Shown: piece by piece, positions 45,039-54,367 of the stretch | How positions within the stretch are numbered: the first letter of the stretch is position 1 | Layout of the letters: each line of letters opens with the position of its first letter | Source of the DNA: Nitrospirillum viridazoti CBAmc | GTDB taxonomy: Bacteria > Pseudomonadota > Alphaproteobacteria > Azospirillales > Azospirillaceae | Assembly (NCBI RefSeq): GCF_000730165.1 | Contig: NZ_CP022113.1 | Coordinates: forward strand, 682,001 to 746,000 | Length of the DNA: 64,000 nucleotides | Direction: 5' to 3' | The notes under the pieces: generated by a model | Seen by the model: only the letters and a program-made list of their open reading frames with translations | Told to the model about the DNA's origin: nothing | The model's database searches: none | Made by a program: the position numbers and the translations under genes

Positions 45039-46222
45039 GGCGCCCCCACGACACCGGCGGCCAGCAGCCGGTCGATATCCACCTGCGACAGGGACAGACC
45101 CTCCAGCACCTCGCGCGTGTGCTCACCCACCAGGGGGGCGCCACGGTCCAGCGCCGCCGGCGTCTTAGAGAAGCGGATGGGGAAGCCCGGCGTCTTCACC
45201 CGGCCTTCGGTCGGGTGATCATAGGTGATGAAGGTGCCGTTGTGGGCGATCTGCGGATCGGCCACCAGGTCGGCGTAGCCGTAGACCGGCCCGCACCAGA
45301 TATCATGGGCGCGGAACAGCTCCAGCCACTCCGCCGAGCTGCGGCCCAGCAGCCGGATGCGGACGCAGGCGACGATCTCGTCCCGGAACTTCCAGCTGTC
45401 CGCCTCGTCGTTCAACCCCTGCAAAAACGGCTCGTCGATCAGCCGGCCCAGCTTGTCCAGGCCGGCCATGGCGACGACGATATAGCCGTCGGCCGTCTTG
45501 AACACGCCGTAGGGGGCGCGGATATAGCAATGGGCGTGCGCCTCGGCCGAGCGGGTCTGCGGCTTGTTGCCCACGGTGAAAACGGAAAGTTCCTGCATCT
45601 GGAGGGTGGTGATGGCGTCCAGCATGTTGACCTGGACCAACTGCCCCTCCCCCGTCCGCTCCCGGTGCAGCAGGGCGGCCAGCGCACCCTCGAACGCCGT
45701 GTAGGCGGTGATGGCATCCACCAGGTACTGGCCGGCCGGCTGCGGCGGCTGGTCGGCGCTGCCGGCCGACAGCATGGCGCCGGACAGCGCCTGCAACAGC
45801 AGGTCCTGCCCCGGGTAGTTCACATAAGGGCCATCCTCGCCATAGCCGGACATGGAGACATAGACCAGGCCCGGGTTGATGGCCGACAGCGTCTGATAAT
45901 CCACGCCTAGGCGCTTGGCCACGCCGGGGCGGTAGTTCTGCAGGAAGACGTCGGCGTCCTTCACCAGGTCCAGCAGGATCTGCCGGCCCTCCGGCGCCTT
46001 CAGGTCCACGGCCAAGGAGCGCTTGTTGCGGTTCAGCGACAGGAAGGAGACGTTGATCTTGTTGCCGCTGGCGCCGCCGGCCGAGGCGTGGCGCTGCCAT
46101 TCGCCGCTGGTCGGTTCCACCTTGATGACGTCGGCGCCGAGATCGCCCAGGCGCTGCGCCGCGAAAGGGCCGGCCATGGCGATGGAACAATCAAGAACGC
46201 GGTATCCGCTGAGGATGCCCAT
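45035..46222 (-). CDS. CaiB/BaiF family CoA-transferase
   Basis: 395 aa, class III CoA-transferase. N-terminus GYRVLDCSIAMAGPFAAQRL, then GDLGADVIKVEPTSGEWQRH, NRNKRSLAVDLKAPEGRQI and the central YLVDAITAYTAFEGALAALL. Places CoA on a carboxylic acid of unknown identity. Start overlaps the binding-protein gene by 4 nt; the crotonase-family gene next door fits as the following step. Second CaiB of the window, only distantly like the one at 25009. Confidence 0.87.
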   Translation of the reverse strand: MGILSGYRVLDCSIAMAGPFAAQRLGDLGADVIKVEPTSGEWQRHASAGGASGNKINVSFLSLNRNKRSLAVDLKAPEGRQILLDLVKDADVFLQNYRPGVAKRLGVDYQTLSAINPGLVYVSMSGYGEDGPYVNYPGQDLLLQALSGAMLSAGSADQPPQPAGQYLVDAITAYTAFEGALAALLHRERTGEGQLVQVNMLDAITTLQMQELSVFTVGNKPQTRSAEAHAHCYIRAPYGVFKTADGYIVVAMAGLDKLGRLIDEPFLQGLNDEADSWKFRDEIVACVRIRLLGRSSAEWLELFRAHDIWCGPVYGYADLVADPQIAHNGTFITYDHPTEGRVKTPGFPIRFSKTPAALDRGAPLVGEHTREVLEGLSLSQVDIDRLLAAGVVGAP

Positions 46223-46282
46223 GATGGTGTCGTCCTAGGACAAATTGGAATGGAAGGAAGGGCGGCGGCCCAGGCAAAGGGC

Positions 46283-47035
46283 TCAGTGCATGACCCAGCC
46301 GCCGTCGACGTTCAGGGTCTGGCCGCTGATGAAGCCGGCGGCGTCCGACGCCAGGAAGGACAGGGCAGCCGCGATGTCTCCGGGGTGGCCGCGCCGCTTC
46401 ACCGACTGGTGGTCCAGCACGAAGCGGGTGTAGCCCTCCGGATCCGGGTGGATCTTCTCCGCGTCCGTGGGGAAGGCGCCGGGGGACAGGGCGTTGACGG
46501 TAACGCCGTAGGCGCCGAATTCCCGCGCCCAGGCCCGCGTCAGGCCGACCAGGGCGCCCTTGGACGCGACGTAGGGCGACAGGTTGGCCCAGCCGCCGTA
46601 GAAGGTGATGCTGGCGATGTTGATGATGCGGCCCCAGCCCCGGGCCCGCATGTGGGGCAGCGCCACCTGCACCGCCACGATGCCGGCATCGACGTTCACG
46701 CGCTGGACCGCCTGGTGATCCTCAATGCTGTAGTCCTCGAACGGCTTGGCCGGATAGATCGCGGCGTTGTTGATGACGACATCCAGCCCGCCCAGTGCCG
46801 CCGCCTGGTCCGCCAGCAGGGCACGGAAACCCGTCAGGTCCGACAGGTCGGCCTGAAGGGGCACCAGCCGGCCGGCGCCGATGCCAGCGGCGGCATCCGC
46901 CAGGGCCGCCAGCTTGGCGGCGTCATGGTCGACGGCCAGCACTGTGGCGCCCTCGCGCAGGAAATGCAGGGTGGCGGGCAGGCCCAGGCCGCCGGCGGCA
47001 CCGGTGTATAGGATGGTCTTGGCCCCAATGGACAT
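46283..47035 (-). CDS. Short-chain dehydrogenase/reductase
   Basis: 250 aa. Nucleotide motif TGAAGGLGLP at the N-terminus, NNAAIYPA, the Ser in INIASITFYGG and YVASKGALVG. GAGGAGG lies 6 nt before ATG 47035; the track of frames would allow an upstream GTG, but this start overlaps less with DUF4432. Oxidises or reduces an alcohol/ketone, possibly a sugar acid. Between the DUF4432 and CaiB genes in the same run. Confidence 0.87.
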   Translation of the reverse strand: MSIGAKTILYTGAAGGLGLPATLHFLREGATVLAVDHDAAKLAALADAAAGIGAGRLVPLQADLSDLTGFRALLADQAAALGGLDVVINNAAIYPAKPFEDYSIEDHQAVQRVNVDAGIVAVQVALPHMRARGWGRIINIASITFYGGWANLSPYVASKGALVGLTRAWAREFGAYGVTVNALSPGAFPTDAEKIHPDPEGYTRFVLDHQSVKRRGHPGDIAAALSFLASDAAGFISGQTLNVDGGWVMH

Positions 47036-47046
47036 CGGCTGCCTCC

Positions 47047-48225
47047 TCACGCGCGGGTGATGAGGCGGAAGTCGCCCGAGGGACAGGGATAGTCCGCGTC
47101 CGGTTGGCGGGCGATGGCCTGGATGCGCGCCACGGACGCGGCCACCAATGCGGCGTCCGGCAGGATGCGGAAGACGCTGTCGTAGCGCCGCTCCTCCCCG
47201 TGCTCCAGCCAGATCAGTTCATCGCGCCGCTTGGCGAAGGGCTTGCCGAAGACGTGGTTGGTGGAGGGCTCGATGCCCAGGGCATAGTGGCCCTGCTGCA
47301 GGTTCTGCCATTCATACATGGCCGGGAACTGGCGCTTGTCCGTCTCCACCTCCAGGCCGAAGCCGATGGCCTCGTTCACCAGGGCGACGGGCACGAGGGA
47401 TTCGGCGTCGGCCGCCATCTCGTGCTGCCAGACCTGCTCATGGAAATTGCGCCGCGGCGCCGGCAGGGTGCGGTAGCCCACGCCCTGCTTGCGGTAATCG
47501 TCCCCGGCGTGGGAGGCCCAGACCACGTCACGGATGGGCGCCACATAGCGCGACCCTTCCGCCAGCACCGGGTGTCCGACGTTGATGTGGTAACAGTACA
47601 TGTGCGGCGTGCGGTAGAAGCCATGGTTGACCACCCGGTCGTGCAGGCGGATTTCGTCCGTGCCCACCTTGGCCTCGATGCGGCGGATCAGGTGCAGGTC
47701 CTCCCCGAACACGGTGGACTGCTGCACCACGCCCTCCGCCCACAGCCAGCAGTCATCATCATCCCAGCGCTCGCCATAGCCGGTCAGGCGGGCGGGAATG
47801 GTGCCGACGCGGCCATGGAGGGAGGATTTGACGCTCGTGCGCGGGCCATAGACGTAATGGTCGGCCGCATCCTCATCCATGAACAGGATGTGGTCCAAGC
47901 CGCAGGTGACCAGCAGGCCGGAGAAGGAGCGGAACCAGCCCAAGCCGCCCTCCCCCTCATACTCATGCAGGCCGGGATGGCGGAAGCCGGACGGCGAATG
48001 CCAGCCGATGGCGCGGCCGTTATGCTCGCAATCCGCTATGTCCATGGCCCGGTCGACCAGGACGGTGAAGCGCAGCCCCGTGCCCGTGCGGAATTCCAGC
48101 AGGCGCACGCCGCGCTCGACACCATCGCCCAGGGTCATCAGCCGCACGCCGGCGAATTGGGAGAGGGAGCCCGTGTGGGCCGCGACATCGCGGCGGGACC
48201 AGACCTGTCCGTAAAGGCCGACCAT
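47047..48225 (-). CDS. DUF4432 / aldose-1-epimerase-fold protein
   Basis: 392 aa beta-sandwich protein of DUF4432, related to galactose mutarotases (LLEFRTGTGLRFTVLVDRAM, GLHEYEGEGGLGWFRSFSG, HMYCYHINVGHPVLAEGSRY). Probably binds or epimerises a sugar. First gene of a minus-strand run that reaches the GH141-like gene. Divergent from the mutarotase gene at 48372; the shared promoter has a TGATATCTCA site. Confidence 0.8.
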   Translation of the reverse strand: MVGLYGQVWSRRDVAAHTGSLSQFAGVRLMTLGDGVERGVRLLEFRTGTGLRFTVLVDRAMDIADCEHNGRAIGWHSPSGFRHPGLHEYEGEGGLGWFRSFSGLLVTCGLDHILFMDEDAADHYVYGPRTSVKSSLHGRVGTIPARLTGYGERWDDDDCWLWAEGVVQQSTVFGEDLHLIRRIEAKVGTDEIRLHDRVVNHGFYRTPHMYCYHINVGHPVLAEGSRYVAPIRDVVWASHAGDDYRKQGVGYRTLPAPRRNFHEQVWQHEMAADAESLVPVALVNEAIGFGLEVETDKRQFPAMYEWQNLQQGHYALGIEPSTNHVFGKPFAKRRDELIWLEHGEERRYDSVFRILPDAALVAASVARIQAIARQPDADYPCPSGDFRLITRA

Positions 48226-48329
48226 TCCGTATCCTCCGTCAGTCCGGTCTTGAGGGCTTGCTTTTTTGGCGCTTGGATTTCGGGGATTAAGGCCTTCAAA
48301 CGCGGCCTTGTCAATTCAGAAGCGCCATG

Positions 48330-48339
48330 TGATATCTCA
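48330..48339. promoter_or_regulatory. Candidate GntR half-operator in the DUF4432/mutarotase promoter
   Basis: TGATATCTCA matches the TGA-N4-TCA pattern found at 54343-54352 and 63000-63009 (both TGAAATATCA). It lies in the 146-bp divergent region, 33 bp before the mutarotase start. Short, so only suggestive. Confidence 0.35.
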
Positions 48340-48371
48340 GATTACGAAATAAAAACTTCAGAAGGTGCGGA

Positions 48372-48728
48372 ATGAGCGACACACGCCGGCTGTGCTACAC
48401 CGTGGACTTGCGGGATGACGCGGAGCTAATGGCCCGCTACAAGGCCTGGCATGGGCCGGGCGCCGTGCCGAAGCCGGTGGTCGACGCCATCCGGAAAGAC
48501 GGCATCCGCGACCTGGAAATCTGGCTGTACGGGACGCGCATGGTGCTGATCATGGAGGTCGGCCCCGACTTCGACCCCGGGACCAAGGCGGCCAGCGACG
48601 CGGCCAACCCCGAGGTCCAGGAATGGGAGCGGCTGATGGGCACGTTCCAGCAGCCTCTGCCCGGCACACCGGCCGGCCAGACCTGGGTCGCCATGGAACG
48701 CATCCATTCCCTGAAGGAGCAGGCGTGA
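48372..48728 (+). CDS. L-rhamnose/L-fucose mutarotase (DUF718, RhaM family)
   Basis: 118 aa; CYTVDLRDDAELMARYKAWH at the N-terminus, a central LEIWLYGTRMVLIMEVG and C-terminal WVAMERIHSL match the RhaM/DUF718 mutarotases, which convert alpha and beta anomers of 6-deoxyhexoses. Convergent with the beta-helix protein gene; divergent from DUF4432. It feeds the anomer used by the sugar dehydrogenase at 56033. Confidence 0.82.
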   Translation: MSDTRRLCYTVDLRDDAELMARYKAWHGPGAVPKPVVDAIRKDGIRDLEIWLYGTRMVLIMEVGPDFDPGTKAASDAANPEVQEWERLMGTFQQPLPGTPAGQTWVAMERIHSLKEQA

Positions 48729-48757
48729 CCAAAGACACGCCCGTGAACCCGGCGCCG

Positions 48758-50890
48758 TCAGCGCCGCGGCGCGTCGTCCTGCTGGATGCCTGAGCGTTCC
48801 ATCACCGCCCGGGCGCCAACCGGCCAGGCGTCGCCCTTGACCTCGACATTGTCGACCAGACGGTTGTTGAGATAGTCGGTCAGCGTTCCCCGCGCCCGCC
48901 CGTCGCGGAACCAGTTGCCCGTGGCCAGATCGTCCATGGCCGTGCGACGGGGTAGGTTGAAGTCCAGGGTGTTGACGTTCAGCCAGACGTCGACCCTGTC
49001 GACGACGTTGTTGCGCACGGTCAGGTATCGCGACCCCTCGTCCAGGTAGATGCCGATGCCGCCGGGGACGTCGTAAATGTAATTCTCGGCGATCAGGCCG
49101 CCGGGATCGGCCGAAAGATGGTAGATGGCGCCGCCGTCCCCGTACCATTGCTTCACGGAATGCACGCGGTTCCCGAAGATGACGGCGTCGCGCAGGATGG
49201 TGGGTGTGTCGTAGACCAAATTGCCCGGCTGGTCATAATAGCCGCGTTCCCGCGTCCGATAGGCAGAGCTTCCGCCCGGGTCGTTGACGCCCCAGCCCCA
49301 GCCGACATCGATCCCGTCATAGGGCGTGTCCGACACGTCGTTATGCAGGATCACCGGTGCCGTCGCATAGGTGACCAGGATGGCCGCCTGCTCCCGATAG
49401 TCTTGTGACACGGTCCTGATCCGGTTGTTGCGGATCAGGATGTCGCGGACACCCATTTCGGGACGCGGCGGATGGTGGGCATCCGGCGTGACGCCGCCCA
49501 CCATGATGGCGCTGCCGGACAGGTCGGTGAACAGGTTGCGCGATACCTCGACGGCGATGGCGCCTAGCCCGATGCCGCTGTCATTGGCATCGGCGTTGTT
49601 GCCGATGCCCAGCGCCACCTGCCCCAGATGTGCGAACTCGCCCCCCTCGAACAGGATGCGGGTCGCGGCGGCCACCTGGATCGCCGCCGGCTGCTGGCGC
49701 CAGTGGTTGCGGGCGGCCTCGAACGCCCAGCAGCCCCACGAGCAGTCCTGTATCGGCTCCTGAGGATAGTCGGGAAGCTGGCCGGCCAGGAAGGCGCCGC
49801 TCTGCTGGCTGGCATAGCCCTGCGGGCCGGATGGTTCCAGCCAGCTGGTATGCTGGAAGCTCACCCCCTTGAACTGCAGATCCTTGACCGGCGTGTCATA
49901 GGTGCCGGCGATGGAGATCAGCATCGACAGGCGCGGCAAAACCACCGACGCCGTGCCCAAGTCCTCCCCGGCGCGGGGCTTGTAGTAAAGGCGACCGGCG
50001 GCCGGGTCGGCGTACCACTGGCCGGGTTCACGCAGGAAGGCCAGGGCGTTGACCAGGAAAAGCCGGGCGGAAGCCTCGGAAACCGGCCGGGCGATGGTGT
50101 CATAGCCGATGATGTTGTTCCGCCAACCCGGCTGCTGCATGACGATGCGGTCGCCCTCGATCCGTTCCACCATCGCGTGCCGGTCGGTGAACCAGCCCGT
50201 ACCCTCGACCTCGATCCGCTTCTGGTCCGGCACATCGGCCAGGCCCCGCCAGGCCGGATCGACGATCTCCATCCCCCAGTCGTGGAAGCGGAAGGCCTGG
50301 CGCCCCACCTCCAGCGTCGCCCGACGGGCCAGCCGGTCATTGACCCAGATCTGGCGCGGGTCGACGCCGCGCGGGATGTCGGCCGCCCATATCCCCTTGG
50401 CCGGGTCGGACAACCGCCAGCCGGTCACCCTGTCGCCACCGGAAATCACCGGCTTGGCCCCGTCCGCCGCCTCCCAGCGCACCAGATGCCCCGCCTGCCC
50501 GCCATCGGCCGCGGAGAAGCGCAGCGGCTCCGCCAGGCGATAAACCCCGTCGGCTAGCCGCACGACGACGTCCCGGTCGCGGTTCAGGTCCCGCACGGCG
50601 GCCTGGGCACGGGCCGGCGTGGCGAAGGGATGGGCCGGCGACCCGTCGCCCGTGTCGGACCCGGTGGGCGATACCCACAGGACCACGGGCGGCGATGGGG
50701 GCCGTTGCGGGATCTTGATGGTGGCCAGCAGCTTTTCCCCGTACAGCCGTTCCGGCTGATGGCCGGGGGGCAGGCCTGGGACGGGCAACTCGGGGGTGGG
50801 CCGGTCGGCAGTGGATGGTGTCTGCGACCACCCCGGCGCCGATGTCAAAAGCAAGGCCAACAGGCCGAGACGCGCCGCATATGATCCCAT
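48758..50890 (-). CDS. Secreted right-handed beta-helix protein, GH141-like
   Basis: 710 aa. Signal peptide LGLLALLLTSAPGWSQ, then the same layout as the protein at 39114: VSPTGSDTGDGSPAHPFATP, VVRLADGVYRLAEPLRFSA, VISGGDRVTGWRL, and parallel-helix repeats such as HNDVSDTPYDGIDVGWGWG near the C-terminus. The GH141 reading (alpha-L-fucosidase/xylanase) fits a neighbouring 6-deoxy-sugar pathway. Exported, probably periplasmic. 44 nt after the MFS gene, end of the minus-strand operon 54314-48758. Confidence 0.75.
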   Translation of the reverse strand: MGSYAARLGLLALLLTSAPGWSQTPSTADRPTPELPVPGLPPGHQPERLYGEKLLATIKIPQRPPSPPVVLWVSPTGSDTGDGSPAHPFATPARAQAAVRDLNRDRDVVVRLADGVYRLAEPLRFSAADGGQAGHLVRWEAADGAKPVISGGDRVTGWRLSDPAKGIWAADIPRGVDPRQIWVNDRLARRATLEVGRQAFRFHDWGMEIVDPAWRGLADVPDQKRIEVEGTGWFTDRHAMVERIEGDRIVMQQPGWRNNIIGYDTIARPVSEASARLFLVNALAFLREPGQWYADPAAGRLYYKPRAGEDLGTASVVLPRLSMLISIAGTYDTPVKDLQFKGVSFQHTSWLEPSGPQGYASQQSGAFLAGQLPDYPQEPIQDCSWGCWAFEAARNHWRQQPAAIQVAAATRILFEGGEFAHLGQVALGIGNNADANDSGIGLGAIAVEVSRNLFTDLSGSAIMVGGVTPDAHHPPRPEMGVRDILIRNNRIRTVSQDYREQAAILVTYATAPVILHNDVSDTPYDGIDVGWGWGVNDPGGSSAYRTRERGYYDQPGNLVYDTPTILRDAVIFGNRVHSVKQWYGDGGAIYHLSADPGGLIAENYIYDVPGGIGIYLDEGSRYLTVRNNVVDRVDVWLNVNTLDFNLPRRTAMDDLATGNWFRDGRARGTLTDYLNNRLVDNVEVKGDAWPVGARAVMERSGIQQDDAPRR

Positions 50891-50934
50891 CGCTCACCCC
50901 CCTTTACAGGCTTGTTTTCAAGACGCCGGCCGCT

Positions 50935-52221
50935 TCAGCGTACCGACCGGATCGGCAACACGAAGAACGAAGAGGCGAAGACGAAGAGGATGGCCGCGAT
51001 GAACAGCACGCTGTAATCGCCACCGGACAAGCCCAGCAACCAGGCCGACATGACGGGGCTGATGGCCTGCGGAATATTGATGGCCGTGGTCAGGATGCCC
51101 AGGTCCTTGCCGGTGGACCCGGTGTCGCGGGGCAGCACCTGCGTCATCAGCGCCATGTCCACCGCCGTGAACGCGCCGTAGCCCAGCCCGACGATACCGG
51201 CATAGAGGTACATCCCCTCCACCGTCGGGGTGATCAGCGGGACCACGCAGGCCGCCGCCATGATGACGGAGGAGAAGAAGACGAAGGGCTTGCGCCGCCC
51301 CACCCTGTCCGACAGGAAGCCGGAGACCAGGCCGGAAAACAGCAGCATGACGAAGGTGATGGCGGAAATGTTGCCGATGACGACGTTGGCCTGGTCCACC
51401 GACAGCTTGATGTAGTCCCGCAGGATGTAGAGCTGGTAGGTCACCACCCCCTGGTATCCCATGTAGATCGTGAAGCGGCCCAGGAAGGCCCAGCCGAAAT
51501 CGGGATACTGGCGCGGATCGATCCAGAAGCTGCGCAGGAAGCCCGGCAGGCTGAAGGGCGCGGGCTTGAGATGCTCGGACGGCACCTCACGGTTCAGGAA
51601 AACGAAGGCGACGCAGCAGGCCGCGACGGCCAGGGCGAAGACCAGGTAGCCCAGCACCAGCTGGCTGGCCAGTTGCCCCGCCACGATGATACCCACCGTG
51701 CCGCCGGCCGTCATGCCGGCCCCGATGAAGCCCGAGGCGGTCCCCCGGTTGGCCGGCGCGAAGCGGTCGGCCACCACGGTGGACAGCGGCCCCTGCATGG
51801 CGTTGTAGGCGATGGCCGCCATCACCCACAGCACGGTGATGGACCACAGGGACGTGACCAGCGACACGCCGAACAGGCACATGGATCCGATGAGGGAGGC
51901 CAGCGCGATCCACGGCGACCGCCGGCCCCAGCGCGACCGGGTGCGGTCGGACAAGGCGCCGGCGATGGGGGTGGTCAGCGTCGAGAAGATGGACGTGATG
52001 GACATGACGATGGCGAGGTTCGCCGCCTTCGCCGCCGGATCCAGCGCCGCCACCTGGTTGGGCAGCAGCACCGAGATGACCCCGTTGTAGAGGGCCAGCA
52101 GCACGAAGAAATTGATCAGCAGCGACCAGAGCAGGACCCAACGCCGCCGACCCGCGACATGCTGGCTGGTGTCTTCCGCCGGGGCGGAAGGAAGGGGGAC
52201 GTCCATGGGAATGTCGCTCAT
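50935..52221 (-). CDS. MFS sugar transporter
   Basis: 428 aa, about 12 helices (TM1 WVLLWSLLINFFVLLALYNG; loop GALSDRTRSRWGRRSPWI; second half GFLSDRVGRRKPFVFFS). The duplicated DRxGRRKP-type loops are typical of MFS sugar carriers (GPH-like loop GRRSPW). Lies between the lactonase and GH141-like genes and probably imports the free deoxy sugar. Confidence 0.87.
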   Translation of the reverse strand: MSDIPMDVPLPSAPAEDTSQHVAGRRRWVLLWSLLINFFVLLALYNGVISVLLPNQVAALDPAAKAANLAIVMSITSIFSTLTTPIAGALSDRTRSRWGRRSPWIALASLIGSMCLFGVSLVTSLWSITVLWVMAAIAYNAMQGPLSTVVADRFAPANRGTASGFIGAGMTAGGTVGIIVAGQLASQLVLGYLVFALAVAACCVAFVFLNREVPSEHLKPAPFSLPGFLRSFWIDPRQYPDFGWAFLGRFTIYMGYQGVVTYQLYILRDYIKLSVDQANVVIGNISAITFVMLLFSGLVSGFLSDRVGRRKPFVFFSSVIMAAACVVPLITPTVEGMYLYAGIVGLGYGAFTAVDMALMTQVLPRDTGSTGKDLGILTTAINIPQAISPVMSAWLLGLSGGDYSVLFIAAILFVFASSFFVLPIRSVR

Positions 52222-52302
52222 CTTTGGTTGATCTCTCCCTGACTGCCATCCTGACCGGCCCTCTTGGGTGGGGCCGCTGTCGATCGAGTGCCTATCGATG
52301 CA

Positions 52303-53163
52303 TTATTCGCCGCCCAGCCGGTAGACCCGCCGCGCCGTCTGCCGGCAGACGGCGTCCCGCTCCGGCTGGGTCCAGCCCGCGGCGATGTCCTGAAACACCG
52401 CCAGCCACGCCGGGTAGCCGCCGGCCAGGTCCACCACCGGCCAGTCGCCGCCGAACAGGCAGCGCCCAGCGCCGAAGCAGGCCAGGACATGGTCGATGTA
52501 GGGCCGCAAATCCTCCGCCCGCCAGCCGTCCCACCGCGCCTGGGTGGTCAGGCCGGAGATCTTGCAAGCTAGGTTGGGGAAGCGCGCCAGTCGGGCCAGG
52601 GCGTCGGCCCAGCCCTCGGCCTGGATGTCGCCGCCGTGGGTGGCGATGTCGGGCTTGCCCAGGTGATCCAGCACGGTGACGGCATCCGGCACCACCGCGT
52701 ACAGATGGTCCAAGGCATGGGCCAGATTCTGCAGCTGCGGCGCGCGGGCGCAGATGTCCAGGCTGAACCCTGCCTTCGCGGCCCGCATCATGCCGTCCAG
52801 GTGGTCAGGGTCGGTGACGAAGGCCAACGGTTCGTTCTGCACCGACCGGCGCACGCCCCGCACCAGCGGCCGTGCGGCCAGGGCGTCGATCACCGCCTGC
52901 GCCCCCGCCCCCCGTTCCAAAGGCGCGAAGGCCACGATGCCGCCCACCGGCACCCGATCCGCCAGGCCGGCGACCCAGTCCACTTCATCCAGCGCCTGGG
53001 CCGGATCGCAGTCCGCCTGCACGAACACCGCCTGCTCGATAGGCAATCCCAACGCCGCCCATTCCGCCGGGGTGTGCGGCCCGGCGATTGAGGGAACGTG
53101 GGACAGCCAGTCGTAGTGCAGGCGCGCCGGATCCCAGAGGTGCAGATGGGCGTCGATCAGCAT
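52303..53163 (-). CDS. Amidohydrolase-fold sugar lactonase (L-fuconolactonase/L-rhamnono-lactonase type)
   Basis: 286 aa, amidohydrolase 2 family. The metal motif is IDAHLHLWDP, with HLGKPDI and GGDWPVVDL carrying the later His and Asp ligands. Opens the aldono-lactone formed by the sugar dehydrogenase. ATG 53163 overlaps the dehydratase stop by 7 nt, coupling the two steps. Confidence 0.88.
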   Translation of the reverse strand: MLIDAHLHLWDPARLHYDWLSHVPSIAGPHTPAEWAALGLPIEQAVFVQADCDPAQALDEVDWVAGLADRVPVGGIVAFAPLERGAGAQAVIDALAARPLVRGVRRSVQNEPLAFVTDPDHLDGMMRAAKAGFSLDICARAPQLQNLAHALDHLYAVVPDAVTVLDHLGKPDIATHGGDIQAEGWADALARLARFPNLACKISGLTTQARWDGWRAEDLRPYIDHVLACFGAGRCLFGGDWPVVDLAGGYPAWLAVFQDIAAGWTQPERDAVCRQTARRVYRLGGE

Positions 53164-54314
53164 GGGCTTATCCCGCGCGCCAGGCGAACTTGCGGCGGGG
53201 CGGCGCCCAGGTCGGCGCGGGCCAGGATGGCCGGCCGGCGCCAAACGCGCCGCGCCTCCTCGCTCAGCACCAGGCCGTGGCCCGGCGCCTCCCGGCCGTA
53301 AATGTAGCCGTCCTCCATGCGGTAGCTCTCCTCCACCAGATGGTCGAAGTTCTGGTAGGAGTATTCCAGCCACTCGACCTCCGGCAGGGCCAAGGCCATG
53401 TTGACGCCGACCTCCAGGAAGGAGTTGCCCAAAGTCACCGGCACCACCTTCTCCGCCGCCAGCCAACCGATGCGCATGACGTCGGTGACGTGGCCGTGGA
53501 CGTTCAGCATGTCGGCCCCGCCCGCCTCGATCAGCGCCCGCTTGCCCGACACGTCCAGATATTCGCCGCTGTTGATCAGGGTGCGGCCGGCCGTCTGGCG
53601 CAGCAGGCGCAGGCCGTCGAAATCGTTGCGCTGGATGGGATCCTCCAGCCAGAAGATCTCATGCCCGGCCTTGCGCATCAGTTCCAGGTTCAGGATGGCC
53701 TGCTTGGGCGACCAGGCCTCGTTGGCGTCCACCATCACGGTGGCGTCAGGCCCCACGGCCTGCTTCAGCAGATTCAGGCGGTGGATGTCGCGCCCGATCT
53801 CCGGATGGCCCACCTTGATCTTGAAGGCGGTGAAACCCTCGGACGCGGCATGGGCGAACAAGTCCTGGAACGCCCCGTCGTCCAGGTGGAAATCCAGGCC
53901 GGAAGCATAGGCGCGCACCTTCTGCTTGCGCGCACCCAGCAACCGCCACAGCGGCAGGCCCACCGACTTGGCGAACAGATCCCAGACGGCCTGCTGCAAC
54001 GCCTCCTCGAACGGCAGGGTGTAGCGCCGGGCGATGCCGCCGCGCGGCCGGGTCACCCGATGGGCCAGGGCGCCGGACTGCTGCCCCTCCACCCCGGGCC
54101 ACACCTCCGACTGGAAGACGCGGATGATCTCGGCTTCTTCCGGCAGGGGGAAGAACAGCGACTGGACGAAGCCCAGGCCCACCGAGCCATCGGAACCGAC
54201 CAGTTCCAGGGCTGCGACATGAACGTCATCGGTACGGACTTGGCTATCCCCGATGACCCGATCTCGGGCAAACTGGAATCGTGTGATGCGGAAGTCGACG
54301 ATCTGCATTTTCAC
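53157..54314 (-). CDS. Enolase-superfamily sugar-acid dehydratase (L-fuconate/L-rhamnonate dehydratase-like)
   Basis: 385 aa, MR/MLE family. The catalytic KxK is FKIKVG (Lys 165, 167); metal ligands Asp 196 (DANEAW), Glu 224 (WLEDPI) and Glu 251 (NSGEYLD); a His in VHGHVTD at 273 or 275 and the Glu in NSFLEVG at 301. Dehydrates an aldonate to the 2-keto-3-deoxy acid. The neighbouring lactonase and diketo-acid hydrolase point to L-fuconate or L-rhamnonate; shorter than typical FucD, so the substrate is inferred. ATG 54308 is the alternative start. Confidence 0.82.
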   Translation of the reverse strand: MKMQIVDFRITRFQFARDRVIGDSQVRTDDVHVAALELVGSDGSVGLGFVQSLFFPLPEEAEIIRVFQSEVWPGVEGQQSGALAHRVTRPRGGIARRYTLPFEEALQQAVWDLFAKSVGLPLWRLLGARKQKVRAYASGLDFHLDDGAFQDLFAHAASEGFTAFKIKVGHPEIGRDIHRLNLLKQAVGPDATVMVDANEAWSPKQAILNLELMRKAGHEIFWLEDPIQRNDFDGLRLLRQTAGRTLINSGEYLDVSGKRALIEAGGADMLNVHGHVTDVMRIGWLAAEKVVPVTLGNSFLEVGVNMALALPEVEWLEYSYQNFDHLVEESYRMEDGYIYGREAPGHGLVLSEEARRVWRRPAILARADLGAAPPQVRLARGISPC

Positions 54315-54326
54315 CGCTACACTCTA

Positions 54327-54346
54327 TTCAGATATCGATATCTGAA
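54327..54346. promoter_or_regulatory. GntR/FCD operator, perfect 20-bp palindrome
   Basis: TTCAGATATCGATATCTGAA reads the same on both strands and sits 12 bp before the dehydratase start and 21 bp before the gntR start. An adjoining TGAAATATCA (54343-54352) recurs upstream of the TonB receptor at 63000, so the regulator at 54368 is the likely binder. Confidence 0.65.
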
Positions 54347-54367
54347 ATATCAGGACACGAATTAGAT

